DNA of 64,000 nucleotides from a bacterium (lineage in GTDB: Bacteria; Verrucomicrobiota; Verrucomicrobiia; Verrucomicrobiales; Akkermansiaceae), in contig JAAEZT010000001.1 in assembly GCA_018222765.1 (NCBI GenBank), forward strand, positions 83,462 to 147,461, given 5' to 3'. A program made the position numbers and the translations under genes. A model generated the notes under the pieces. That model was not told the DNA's origin, did no database searches, and saw only the letters and a program-made list of their open reading frames with translations. Positions 37,760 through 46,773 of the stretch are shown here, piece after piece; position 1 is the stretch's first letter; every line of letters starts with the position of its first letter.

Positions 37760-38932
37760 GTGATTTCGCTCCCTAAAATCTTCTTCTACGGAGTAGTCGC
37801 TTTGCTTGGACTCAACGCGCCTTCAATGGCCACCCCATCCGCCGCGAGTATCGGTCGGGCCATTTTTCAGGACACCAATCTCTCCCGCCCCAAAGGGCAG
37901 GCCTGTATTTCCTGTCACGATCCCAATCACGCCTTCGCCGATCCACGACAAATCTCTCCGGGCGCAACACCAAATATCAAGGGCACTCGAAACGCCCCTT
38001 CCCTGATGTATGCCGCCCTGATTCCTCCAATGGCGTATGATGATTTTTTCCTCCCCGACGGTAGCGAAGCCTTCGCCTGGGAAGGCGGTCTCTCTCACGA
38101 CGGACGGGCTCAGGATCTTTTCCAACAAGTCCAGGAACCCTTCTTCAACCCCAAGGAAATGAACCTCCCCGGACCGAAGGCTCTTGCATCCGAGCTTCGT
38201 AAATCCACATACGCTCCGGAATTCAGAAAATGGGTCGGAAACAAAGCCTGGCAGGATGACGAAAAGCTAAACTACTTCGCCTATCGTTCGCTCGTCGAGT
38301 TCTTGAAAGAGCCCTTCTTTCGCCCCTTCGACTCCCGCTTCGATGCCTACCAAAATGGCGATGAGGAAATTCTCACCAAAACAGAAAAGCGCGGGCTTGA
38401 GATCTTCAAGACCACCGCGGCCTGTGCCGACTGCCATTTCCTTCATGCCAAAAGTTGGACCGCACCTTTGCTCAGTGACTTCGGCTATGACAATCTCGGC
38501 GCGCCTTCATTCGGAGCGAAAGACCCCGGCCTCTTCGCGGTCACCAAAGACCCCGAGGACCTTGGAAAATTCAAAGCACCCTCGCTCCGCAATATCGAAC
38601 TCACCGCCCCCTACATGCACAACGGCTCCATCCCAACCCTCCGGGAGGTTCTCGAATTCTACAACGTGCGGGATCTCCAACCACCCCGCTGGCCCAAGAC
38701 CGACTACCCCGAAACCGTGAATCACGACGACATGGGCGACCTCGGTTTGAGTGAACAGGAAATCGATGAACTCCTCGCCTTCCTCAAGACCCTGAGCGAT
38801 CGTTCGCTTCTCAAAAAACCGAAAGACCAGCTCTTCCCCAAAGCCCCCGCCGGGGTTCCCAGCAGCCTGAATCGAAAACTCTACTTCCCCGATTGGACCC
38901 ACCGTCTGCACCCGGCCTTTCCCGGAGACTAA
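37760..38932 (+). CDS. Periplasmic di-haem cytochrome c peroxidase / MauG family protein
   Basis: 390 aa from GTG 37760, the only start that keeps the signal peptide (ending near PSMATPSAA). Two haem motifs, CISCH (about 50-54) and CADCH (about 225-229), sit in the two-domain CCP/MauG arrangement, with conserved TRNAPSLMYA and PYMHNGSIPTLREVLEFYN segments. It would reduce H2O2 with electrons from cytochromes, or, as in MauG relatives, carry out oxidative protein modification. Met/Tyr distal ligation is not resolvable by eye. It stands alone after the tsf terminator. Confidence 0.88.
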   Translation: MISLPKIFFYGVVALLGLNAPSMATPSAASIGRAIFQDTNLSRPKGQACISCHDPNHAFADPRQISPGATPNIKGTRNAPSLMYAALIPPMAYDDFFLPDGSEAFAWEGGLSHDGRAQDLFQQVQEPFFNPKEMNLPGPKALASELRKSTYAPEFRKWVGNKAWQDDEKLNYFAYRSLVEFLKEPFFRPFDSRFDAYQNGDEEILTKTEKRGLEIFKTTAACADCHFLHAKSWTAPLLSDFGYDNLGAPSFGAKDPGLFAVTKDPEDLGKFKAPSLRNIELTAPYMHNGSIPTLREVLEFYNVRDLQPPRWPKTDYPETVNHDDMGDLGLSEQEIDELLAFLKTLSDRSLLKKPKDQLFPKAPAGVPSSLNRKLYFPDWTHRLHPAFPGD

Positions 38933-39219
38933 TCGTCTTCCTGCAACCCAAGCAGCCACTCAAAGACAAACCGCCCCCGGGGTTGGTTCGTTTACCTCGA
39001 TGCTTGGCCAGAGAGGCCGCGCTGGCGACATCAGCCAAAGAATAAATCGGCCCGGCGTGTACTAGCCTCAAGTAGTTCCCGACCTTTGGCGAAAAGGACA
39101 GCTTCAGTATGACCTCTCTCTTCGCCGACTTCCTAAAACCTACAAGTTGATTAAAAGGAAGAACCGTTAAATCCGTCTCTCACTATCTGCATCGGTTCCG
39201 CTCAAAAGAAAGCACAAGT

Positions 39220-41748
39220 TTACGTAGGTCCGTCCCAATTGTGTTTGGGATACCGCCCGGCGAGATCTTTTTTCATTTGTGCAAATCCCCTCTCCCAAAA
39301 TCCCGGCAGATCACTCGTCACCTGCCAGGGTCGTTGATTCGGCGCGAGGACTTTCACCACCATCGGATGACCATTGGCAATCGTCGGCGTTTCGGTCACG
39401 CCATAGAGACGCTGAACTTTTTCTTCGATCCATGGTTCGGAATCAGCCGCGTATCTCACCCGCGTATTGATACCGTTTACGAGAGAGATTTTCTCGGGAG
39501 CATAGGCCTCCAAACCTTGGCATTGGGGCCCCGACAACCAATCACGCAAGACCGGCCATGGGTCTCGTTCTTTAACTTCTTTGAATGTCGTTGCGCCGGC
39601 ACAGATCTGCGCAATAGCCATTTCCCGATCGTCTTCGGAAAATCCGGGCAACTCCAATTCCGGCATCGTTCGACTCAAGAAACAAAGACGTGCAATCCAG
39701 CGCTCCACCGAGGCATCCCATTTTTTCAACGACAGCTCTCCGGCGATGACACGCTCGGCCAACAAACTGCCGGCCAGATCAGGATCAACTTTCCCGCCCC
39801 GCTTTTCTTCTAAAACCAGACCCCTGAATGTGCGTTGCTTCACCGAGACAACCCGACGGGCAACCTCATCAAAAATCACTCCGCCGGTTTCACGAACTTC
39901 GCCCTCTGGCAACCACGCTTCATCAATGGCAACGCAACGGGAAAGGTTCACCGTCCGCTCCCGGCCTTCGATCTCTATGATTTCCGTGGTTAAAAAGAGT
40001 GGCGATTTTCGCACCGCACTCTTGGAATTCATCTTCCCACGCCGACCTCCGACGACATGGCAAACCGCGCTCCCCTGATCACGTCGCACCGCCAGACGGT
40101 CCCCAAAGGCAATCAGCATTGCCTTGGCGCAATCTTCTCCCCGCTGTCGAAAGTCGGGCTCCTTGATATGGCCGCCTTGCTTCTCCATCCCCCGGAGAAG
40201 TTGCTCGTATGTTTTCATGGTCTCCCGCGCACCCCGGGCAAGAACTCCCAACGCGTCGCAGTCGCGTGGATTAAAGTTCGCTCTTCTCGCGGATTCCATC
40301 GCCAACCATTCGGAGGCAAAATCGCTCACCCAACCTGGCTCTCCTTCAAAATACTCCGCCCACTTCGTCCCCCGTTCTCCTTTCTTAAAAATCCCCTCAC
40401 CCTGCACCGCCGCCGCCACGAATATAGCTTCTCCCAAACATTCATGTCGTATCCCTTGTAATACCAAACAGGCCAATCTCGGATGCATGGGATAGCGAGC
40501 CATCTCTTCTCCCGCCTTCGTCAATCTACCACCCGCATCCAAAGCTCCCAGCCAGGTCAGAAGGTTCAACGCCTCCCGATAACGCTCCGACTCCGGGGCA
40601 TCAAGCCAACGGAATTCGTCCACTCCCAGTCGCTTCAAAAACAACAAGGCCTCGGCCAAATCAACCCGCCGCACCTCCGGGGTCTCAAATTCCGATCTTC
40701 CGCGGTGATCACTCTCACTCCACAGTCGCACACAGCGACCCGGACCGGTTCGCCCTGCCCTACCCGCACGTTGTTCTGCTGCCGCTCTGGAAATTTTCAC
40801 AATCCCCAGGGAATCGAAACCACGACCTACGTCGTACTTTGACTGCCTCGCCATACCTGAATCGATCACGACTTTCACGCCATTGATCGTCACCGAGGTT
40901 TCCGCGACATTAGTCGAGAGAATCACCCGCTTTTTCCCATCCACTTTAATCGCGGCTTGTTGGGCCGCCGGAGCGAGCGCCGAGTAAAGCGGAAGAATCT
41001 CCCAGCCATTCATCCAAGATGCTCTTTCCAAAAGGGTTTGGCATTTTCGGATCTCATACATTCCGGGTAGAAAAACGAGGATGCGATCTCCCTCAACCAA
41101 CTCTGCCACCTCGGCCCGCACTGCGGATATCACCCGATCCCACAACTCCTCTGCTCTTGTCGGTCCTCGACGCGTCACTTGTCGCTCACCACGATATTCG
41201 ATTTCCACCGGAAACAATCTTCCACCCGCCTCGACCAATTCGCAGGGCATAAGGTATTCCTTCAATCCTCCAATCTCGAGCGTCGCAGACATCACGACAA
41301 CCCGCAGATCAGGCCGAATACTTTCCTGGAGATCAAGCACCCTGCCTAAGGACAGATCTGATGAAAGCCGACGTTCGTGAAATTCATCAAAAACCACCGC
41401 TCCAACGCCCTTTAGTTCCGGGTCATCAAGAAGCATCCGCTGCAGAACGCCATCGGTGACATAGAGAATTTCCGTTTCCCGCCCAAACCGGCTCTCAAAA
41501 CGCACCGCATAGCCCACACCTTTCCCCAGCGGAGTGCCAGCCTGCCGGGCCACGAATTCTGCCAGCAAGCGAGCAGCCATTCTCCGTGGTTGCACCACAA
41601 TGACCCGCCCCTCCACCTCAGCCCGAATCATCGAGGGCACGGTGGTTGATTTGCCCGATCCGGTAGGGGCTTTCAGAAGCAATCGCCCCTGATCTTCCCG
41701 GACTGCCGCACGAATATCCTCCTCAACCTCATGCACCGGCAACTTCAC
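39220..41748 (-). CDS. hrpB: ATP-dependent helicase HrpB
   Basis: 842 aa from GTG 41748, close to the usual 810-830. DEAH-box motifs: KAPTGSGKSTTV (motif I, about 26-37), PRRMAARLLA (Ia), DEFHERRLSSDL (motif II with DEFH), SATLEIGG (III), then ILSTNVAETSVTI (V) and QRAGRAGRTGPG (VI). The HA2 region and the HrpB C-terminal domain follow. HrpB helicases are of unclear physiological role, with RNA processing suspected. It is divergent from tatA. Confidence 0.93.
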   Translation of the reverse strand: MKLPVHEVEEDIRAAVREDQGRLLLKAPTGSGKSTTVPSMIRAEVEGRVIVVQPRRMAARLLAEFVARQAGTPLGKGVGYAVRFESRFGRETEILYVTDGVLQRMLLDDPELKGVGAVVFDEFHERRLSSDLSLGRVLDLQESIRPDLRVVVMSATLEIGGLKEYLMPCELVEAGGRLFPVEIEYRGERQVTRRGPTRAEELWDRVISAVRAEVAELVEGDRILVFLPGMYEIRKCQTLLERASWMNGWEILPLYSALAPAAQQAAIKVDGKKRVILSTNVAETSVTINGVKVVIDSGMARQSKYDVGRGFDSLGIVKISRAAAEQRAGRAGRTGPGRCVRLWSESDHRGRSEFETPEVRRVDLAEALLFLKRLGVDEFRWLDAPESERYREALNLLTWLGALDAGGRLTKAGEEMARYPMHPRLACLVLQGIRHECLGEAIFVAAAVQGEGIFKKGERGTKWAEYFEGEPGWVSDFASEWLAMESARRANFNPRDCDALGVLARGARETMKTYEQLLRGMEKQGGHIKEPDFRQRGEDCAKAMLIAFGDRLAVRRDQGSAVCHVVGGRRGKMNSKSAVRKSPLFLTTEIIEIEGRERTVNLSRCVAIDEAWLPEGEVRETGGVIFDEVARRVVSVKQRTFRGLVLEEKRGGKVDPDLAGSLLAERVIAGELSLKKWDASVERWIARLCFLSRTMPELELPGFSEDDREMAIAQICAGATTFKEVKERDPWPVLRDWLSGPQCQGLEAYAPEKISLVNGINTRVRYAADSEPWIEEKVQRLYGVTETPTIANGHPMVVKVLAPNQRPWQVTSDLPGFWERGFAQMKKDLAGRYPKHNWDGPT

Positions 41749-41874
41749 AAGAGGAGGAAATCACCTGTATCCATATGGTGCAAGCCGTGCGAAGACGAGA
41801 TTTACTGAAATGTCTCTACACACTGCCCCGTTTCATCACTTGCTTAATATCACAATCAACTCTAGAATTTCCCC

Positions 41875-42108
41875 ATGAACTTACAGTTTCTCGCATTCGG
41901 ACCGCTTGGCGGGCCTGAAATCGCCCTCATTTTCCTAATCATGCTTCTTCTCTTCGGAGCCAAAAAACTTCCCCAACTCGCCCGTGGAATCGGCAAGAGC
42001 ATGGGTGAATTTAAAAAGGCCCGTGAAGAATTCGAAGACGAAATCAAAAAGGGAGCGGACGACCTCGACGTCAAGGAAGCCAAGGACAAGGAACCTCGCG
42101 ACAGCTAA
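41875..42108 (+). CDS. tatA: Sec-independent protein translocase subunit TatA/E
   Basis: 77 aa. One N-terminal span (about 12-29), then the FGAKKLPQLARGIGKSMGEFKKA amphipathic helix described by its F-G and K-L-P hinge (about 27-49), and an acidic tail. TatA oligomerises to let folded proteins cross the inner membrane, for example cofactor-containing ones. tatC is not in the window. The stop TAA shares its last A with the ATG of the next gene (TAATG). Confidence 0.95.
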   Translation: MNLQFLAFGPLGGPEIALIFLIMLLLFGAKKLPQLARGIGKSMGEFKKAREEFEDEIKKGADDLDVKEAKDKEPRDS

Positions 42109-43127
42109 TGCAGCTCAAGCTCAATTTATTCTTCAAAAACGCTCCGAAAATTATTCTCGGAGCGTTTTTTCTGTGCGCCTCTTGCAAGCAGGAGCCAAAG
42201 GTCTCGAATTCGAGTCAAGAGAAGGATTCCTCTCAGACTCATTCAAGCCCGCCCGCGAAATCAACTCCATCCGACGCGACTCCCGAACCCCCGGCGAGCC
42301 CGGACGAAGTGCGCTTCCTTTCCTACAATCTGAAGAATTATCTCACGATGAAGCGCTACTCTCGTGAGGGTCCTCCGACCGAGAGAACCAAACCCGAAGA
42401 GGAAATCGCCGCGCTCATCGCAATCATCGTCAACGAAGAACCGGACATCCTCGGAGTCTGTGAAATCGGAACGAAAGAAGATCTCGAAGATTTGCAATCC
42501 CGCTTGAAAACTGCAGGCCTCGACCTCCCCCACATTGTCCACGCCGGCGGCATGGACGAAACCCGCCACCTCGGACTCCTCTCCGCTCTTCCGGTGGAAC
42601 GCACCGATTCCGAGCACCACCTCCCTTTCACGTTGGGTGATCAAGAATACCTAATGCGACGGGGCATTCTCGATGCAACGATCACTCTTCCGGAGGGCCC
42701 GACCCACTTCATCGGGGTGCATTTAAAATCCAAACGTCCGTCTGAGGCCTACGACGAGGCAGAGATGCGACTCAACGAAGCCCGCCTTCTTCGCGAACAC
42801 GTAAATAAGATTCAAGAGGAAGACCCGGAAGCCCGCGTGGTTGTTTACGGAGACTTCAATGAAACCCGAAAGATGCCTCCGCTTGCAATGATCATGGGGC
42901 GCAAGGGCTCCAAAGGCTATCTCGGCGACATCTTCGTCAAAGATTCCCGCAAGGAACTCTGGACCCACTATTGGAATTACCAGCAGCAATACGCCCGCTT
43001 TGACTACGTTCTCGTTTCCAACTCGGTGATGCCTGAAGTTAACTTTTCGCGATCCTACATCGCCGACCCCGAGAACTTTTACGATGCCTCCGACCACCGG
43101 GCGATCATGGTCGCATTTGGCCGATGA
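42108..43127 (+). CDS. Endonuclease/exonuclease/phosphatase-family lipoprotein
   Basis: 339 aa, starting one base inside the tatA stop. A hydrophobic leader (about 14-25) with Cys26 in LCASC looks like a lipoprotein signal, though the -3 Cys makes the lipobox unusual. After a Ser/Pro-rich linker, the EEP fold begins at RFLSYNLKNYL (about 70-80), with catalytic Glu in ILGVCEIG, the GDFNETR motif and the closing SDHRAIMVAF with Asp-His. Substrate could be nucleic acid or a phosphoester/lipid. An intrinsic-terminator hairpin (42136-42170) lies inside the leader codons. Confidence 0.82.
   Translation: MQLKLNLFFKNAPKIILGAFFLCASCKQEPKVSNSSQEKDSSQTHSSPPAKSTPSDATPEPPASPDEVRFLSYNLKNYLTMKRYSREGPPTERTKPEEEIAALIAIIVNEEPDILGVCEIGTKEDLEDLQSRLKTAGLDLPHIVHAGGMDETRHLGLLSALPVERTDSEHHLPFTLGDQEYLMRRGILDATITLPEGPTHFIGVHLKSKRPSEAYDEAEMRLNEARLLREHVNKIQEEDPEARVVVYGDFNETRKMPPLAMIMGRKGSKGYLGDIFVKDSRKELWTHYWNYQQQYARFDYVLVSNSVMPEVNFSRSYIADPENFYDASDHRAIMVAFGR
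42136..42170 (+). terminator. Terminator-like hairpin inside the leader of the EEP gene
   Basis: AAAACGCTCCG (42136-42146) pairs perfectly with CGGAGCGTTTT (42158-42168), loop of 11 bases, ending in six T. It has full intrinsic-terminator form and would end tatA transcripts, yet it sits at codons 10-21 of the downstream reading frame. Confidence 0.85.
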
Positions 43128-43152
43128 GAGCTCTCCTCCGAGTGCCCCTGCC

Positions 43153-43794
43153 CTAAAGAAACGCCACCGCACCCGGCACAATTCTCTTCCAGGAATGCGC
43201 CTTCACGAATTTCTCCATGAGTTCGGCTTCAGAGATGCGCGGAACCAACGCACTTTCATCGAGATAGTCACAAATCACCTTCGCCGAGGCCTTTTCAATC
43301 GCGAGAGTACTCCACAAAAGCAAAGTGCTCAGCCCAAGCCCCGCACTCATGATCGCCACTGCCATCGACGGTGGCACGCGCCCGACCACCATCGCAAAAA
43401 TCATGGTGATGATCGTAAAACCGGGCATGGCGTAGCCAAACTTCACGGCCCACGTCCGCCAAGCCACCACCCGGTCCTGTTGGCGGGCCATAAGTACCAT
43501 TCCTGCGATGAGAGCAACTCCAGCGACATCCCTTACCTCCTTTGACTCTGCCTGCTGCGGGGAGATCACCAAATATTCCGGACCCAAAGGAAGGAAGGGC
43601 CTCTTTTTCACCTGAATCTCCACATCTGTCGCTTTGCCGAGCCTAAGAATACGCTCCACCATCTCTTTACCCGAATAGGTCACCTTGGTTCCCCCCTCTT
43701 CGGACTTTAACACCCGATCAGAAAAAAATTTGCGCGCTAGAAACGATCCTATTAAGGGAATCAGTCCCAACATCAGAAGAAATTTAAAAATCAT
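43153..43794 (-). CDS. Membrane protein, probable degenerate YugP-type zinc metallopeptidase
   Basis: 213 aa. Order of elements follows the YugP/DUF2265 family: an N-terminal span, YSGKEMVERILRLG (compare SG.E.A..iL...g), a short beta segment (DVEIQVKK), EYLVISPQQAES, and a hydrophobic helix region, then membrane spans and a C-terminal segment (EKASAKVICDYLDESALV, compare the 'FdAS.RA...L' element). At the place of HEXXH the sequence reads VALIAGMVLMARQ, so the zinc ligands are absent. I infer a non-catalytic relative; the alignment is by eye and could be wrong. It is convergent with the EEP gene. Confidence 0.5.
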   Translation of the reverse strand: MIFKFLLMLGLIPLIGSFLARKFFSDRVLKSEEGGTKVTYSGKEMVERILRLGKATDVEIQVKKRPFLPLGPEYLVISPQQAESKEVRDVAGVALIAGMVLMARQQDRVVAWRTWAVKFGYAMPGFTIITMIFAMVVGRVPPSMAVAIMSAGLGLSTLLLWSTLAIEKASAKVICDYLDESALVPRISEAELMEKFVKAHSWKRIVPGAVAFL

Positions 43795-43829
43795 GGACGG
43801 TCAATAGCTTCATACTTGGAGGCGGACTT

Positions 43830-45044
43830 TTGAATTTCATTTTTCTTCTTTTCCGACAAACTTCACCCAACACACCACCGAATCAGCAAATGGAAGGCCA
43901 ACAAGATCCCCCACCAGCGACCACCTCAGCACCGGCTGCCACCCCGACTTCCAACCAGAATCTCATTCTTGGCATCGTCATGGGCGCTGTGGTCCTACTT
44001 CTCCTGTTGCTTGTAATCACCCAGCAATTCGGCGGACAGGGCGACGAGACAAACGACCCGAAAGTTACCGAGATGCAGAGGGAATCGGCGGAATTGAAAG
44101 CCAAGATTGCCCTGATGGCATCCACTTCCGGCAACAATCAAACCACTACTCTACTTGTCGAAGGCATCAAACGTGACGTGGGCACACTGGGAGCAATCGT
44201 GGAACAAAACCAACAAAACGTTCTCGCTCTCAAAGACTCTCAGGCCACTGTTCAGGGCCTCACCCGTCAACTGGCCGACCTTCAGCGTAGGGACAAACTC
44301 AACGGAGACGCCACCGCCCGCGTCGCCGGTCTCGAGGCTCAAGTTAAAGACCTTACTGCAAAACTCGATGGAGCCGTCGACCAAGCGACCCTGACCGCTC
44401 TTCGTGATCAGCTCAAAGCAAGCAAAGCCCTGTCACTACAACTCCAGGAAGAACTCACCGCGCTCGAAGCCAAAAGCGCAAGAATGATCGACGATAATCA
44501 ACATACCGCTGTTCGCGCAGAACTCGACGAGTGCCTCGCCGAAAATATTCTCCTCAAACTCGAACTCCAAAAACTACGCACCAAACTCGATGGCGCCCGC
44601 CTTTTCGTCACCCGGGAAAATCTCAGCCCAAAGGCCCAAAAATTTTTCCGTGAGTTGGAACGTCTCGAGGGAATTGACCGGGATGGCCTTGAACAAGCCT
44701 ATGAGCGAATTAAAAAGGAATTCAACGCCCATGTCGTTGAAACCGCTGCTTTCGCCGCCGGAAGCCCCGATCTCAAACAAGAACACGAGGCCCACATCAA
44801 AGGCGTGACGGTCGAATCGAATCCCAACTCGTTTTTCCTCGTCGTTGGCTACGCATCTAAAACCGGAGACATTAAAAGCAATCGCGACCTTTCAGAGCGC
44901 CGCTCCAAACGAGTTGCCTCCACGGTGAATTACCTCAAACAGAACAGCCAAGAAGTGCAGGCCGTCTACTTGGGAGAAACAGATCGCTTCGGCGAAAAGG
45001 CCCAACCCAACCAAATTTGCGAGGTCTGGGAAATTCGACCGTAA
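43830..45044 (+). CDS. Membrane-anchored coiled-coil protein with OmpA/MotB-like C-terminus
   Basis: 404 aa from TTG 43830, chosen because a GGAGG ribosome-binding site (43818-43822) lies 7 bases before it; an ATG at 43890 has no such site. A Pro/Ala-rich segment precedes one membrane span (about 47-64). A long coiled-coil follows (about 75-270, with repeated AELKAKIA and LTRQLADLQR type heptads). The C-terminus (about 320-404) resembles an OmpA-like peptidoglycan-binding fold: VVGYASKTGDIKSNRDLSERRSKRVASTVNYL. It may tether the inner membrane to peptidoglycan. Closed by a terminator. Confidence 0.75.
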   Translation: MNFIFLLFRQTSPNTPPNQQMEGQQDPPPATTSAPAATPTSNQNLILGIVMGAVVLLLLLLVITQQFGGQGDETNDPKVTEMQRESAELKAKIALMASTSGNNQTTTLLVEGIKRDVGTLGAIVEQNQQNVLALKDSQATVQGLTRQLADLQRRDKLNGDATARVAGLEAQVKDLTAKLDGAVDQATLTALRDQLKASKALSLQLQEELTALEAKSARMIDDNQHTAVRAELDECLAENILLKLELQKLRTKLDGARLFVTRENLSPKAQKFFRELERLEGIDRDGLEQAYERIKKEFNAHVVETAAFAAGSPDLKQEHEAHIKGVTVESNPNSFFLVVGYASKTGDIKSNRDLSERRSKRVASTVNYLKQNSQEVQAVYLGETDRFGEKAQPNQICEVWEIRP

Positions 45045-45073
45045 CACCAATATAACACACAACCTCCTTCAAG

Positions 45074-45100
45074 AACCTTGGGATATCCCAAGGTTTTTTT
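45074..45100 (+). terminator. Intrinsic terminator between the OmpA-like gene and lexA
   Basis: AACCTTGGGATATCCCAAGGTT (described as a 22-base near-perfect palindrome, 45074-45095) followed by seven T. On the minus strand no T-run follows, so it serves the plus-strand gene. Confidence 0.9.
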
Positions 45101-45117
45101 GCGGACAAGCGACTCGG

Positions 45118-45768
45118 CTACATCCGTCCGCTCCTCAGCAAGCCCACCAATACTCCCTGCACCACCAATTCGCGGGCAGGTAGAAGATCCGGAAAATCGG
45201 CGTTTTCAGCCCTAAGATAAGGACGCCCCTTCTCCATGATGAAACGCTTCAAGGTCGTTTCCCCGTCAATTAAGGCAGCTACAATGTCCATGTGCCTCGG
45301 CTCGCGAAATTCCAGGATGACTGTATCTCCATCACAAATATGCGCATCGATCATCGACTCCCCTCTCACCTTCAAAGCAAAGGTGCGCGAATTCCTTGGA
45401 ATTCCCAGAGAGGCGATATCGATTGAAATACAGCCTTCTTTTTCCTCCTCTGTGGCCTCCGCCATGCCTGCCGCAATACTGCCATAAAGCGGAATATCCA
45501 CGATTTCCTCGCGCTCCAGCTCCTCTGGAAAAATCACTGCCCGCGCCTTCCCCGCCAAACGTACGATCACCCCTTTTTTCTCCAAGGCCCTGAGATGACT
45601 CATTGCCGCGGTCTGGCTGGCGAATCCAAAGTGCGCCTGAATTTCACGGGTCGAGGGCATCACCCCGGTCTGGCTCTGGGTAATCTTGAGAAAATCTAAA
45701 AGCTCCTGCTGTCGGGTGGTCAATTCTTTGCGCATACTGTGAACAGTGGTTTGATGAACACTACTCAT
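45118..45768 (-). CDS. lexA: SOS repressor LexA
   Basis: 216 aa from ATG 45768; a second ATG at codon 12 (45735) is a strong alternative because the family usually starts near LTTRQQELLDF. N-terminal winged helix (about 16-75: STREIQAHFGFASQTAAMSHLRAL), cleavage site Ala100-Gly101 (IAAGMAEA), and the Ser138/Lys174 dyad (GESMIDAH; TTLKRF). LexA represses SOS genes until RecA filaments trigger self-cleavage. A dyad at 45736-45747 abuts the second ATG and could be its own operator. Confidence 0.95.
   Translation of the reverse strand: MSSVHQTTVHSMRKELTTRQQELLDFLKITQSQTGVMPSTREIQAHFGFASQTAAMSHLRALEKKGVIVRLAGKARAVIFPEELEREEIVDIPLYGSIAAGMAEATEEEKEGCISIDIASLGIPRNSRTFALKVRGESMIDAHICDGDTVILEFREPRHMDIVAALIDGETTLKRFIMEKGRPYLRAENADFPDLLPARELVVQGVLVGLLRSGRM
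45736..45747 (-). promoter_or_regulatory. lexA: Candidate LexA operator at the lexA start
   Basis: ACTGT-GA-ACAGT is a perfect 5-bp dyad directly before the ATG at 45735. A further GAACA half-like element lies at 45756-45760. Being inside the longer reading frame, it supports the later start if it is a true operator. Function is inferred only from position and symmetry. Confidence 0.35.
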
Positions 45769-45810
45769 ACGGACGACTGTCTGTCTAGCGAAAATATTTT
45801 CAGCCCGCGT

Positions 45811-46629
45811 CTATGAGCTCCAATAAATCATTCCAGCAATCCCAGCGGCAAAGCAATAATAGGAAAAATATTCCAATTTCCCCCGCCGCACCGCACCCAT
45901 CACGAGATAAATCGCAAACAGCCCCACCACCGCCGCCGCTAGAGCTCCAGCGAGATAAGGAGCAGTAAGACAGGACTTCAGCGCCTCTCCAAACGATCCC
46001 TTTTCTTCAATCCGATCCTTCATCGTCAGCACAAATCCGCCTGCAATTGCCGGAATTGACATTAAAAAAGAAAATTCGGCAGCCCGCTCCGCCTTCACCC
46101 CACTCAACATCCCTGCCGCAATCGTTGATCCTGAGCGCGACACTCCGGGCAATATCGCCAGGGCCTGTCCCACCCCCATCACCAGTGAATGCTTTAATCC
46201 CACCTCGCTCGAGCCACTTTTGACCAATCTCGGCACGAACAAAATCAAGCCGGTCAGAATCAAAAATCCCGAAACCATCACCGGACGACCCGGCGCCGAA
46301 TCAAAGAAATCCTTAAATAAGAGCGCTGCCGCCACCGCTGGAAGAGTCGCGATGGCCAACCAGCCGATCTTTTTACGCTCTTCGAGCATCGCAGGGTCCT
46401 TCAAGGACTTGATCAGCTCCCAGAGGCTTCTTCTAAAAAAAATCAACACACTCACCAGAGTCCCTACATGCAAAATCACCTCAAATCCAAGGTCGGGTTG
46501 GTGGTCCGCGCCCACTTCACGAATACCCAAAAGATACTGAGTCAACACAATGTGTCCCGAAGATGAAATGGGGAGAAATTCCGCCAAGCCCTGCACTATC
46601 CCAACAACAATCGCTTTCCAAATTTCCAT
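45811..46629 (-). CDS. uppP: Undecaprenyl-diphosphate phosphatase
   Basis: 272 aa from ATG 46629 (MEIWKAIVVGIVQGLAEF), the usual family start; an in-frame ATG 18 codons upstream adds a non-conserved leader. Signature motifs: GLAEFLPISSSGH (with catalytic Glu and Ser/His) and GVSRSGSTIAAGM. Eight-segment membrane protein that recycles undecaprenyl diphosphate for peptidoglycan synthesis and gives some bacitracin resistance. It is divergent from the LysM gene. Confidence 0.95.
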   Translation of the reverse strand: MEIWKAIVVGIVQGLAEFLPISSSGHIVLTQYLLGIREVGADHQPDLGFEVILHVGTLVSVLIFFRRSLWELIKSLKDPAMLEERKKIGWLAIATLPAVAAALLFKDFFDSAPGRPVMVSGFLILTGLILFVPRLVKSGSSEVGLKHSLVMGVGQALAILPGVSRSGSTIAAGMLSGVKAERAAEFSFLMSIPAIAGGFVLTMKDRIEEKGSFGEALKSCLTAPYLAGALAAAVVGLFAIYLVMGAVRRGKLEYFSYYCFAAGIAGMIYWSS

Positions 46630-46773
46630 ATGCTTAAGCGACGCTATGATGACTCTCTCGTGACAACAAGCATCATAGAACAATCAACGACACACAAAAG
46701 GTCACGACGGCTCCGCTAAACCATCGAAATCACCCTTTAAAAAAATATTTCGCAATACTTAACCAATTAGCCT

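Noticed and set aside
38811-39071. Minus-strand open frame in the gap after the di-haem peroxidase
   Set aside because: Overlaps the end of the peroxidase gene and has a Gly/Arg-rich shadow composition; nothing familiar.
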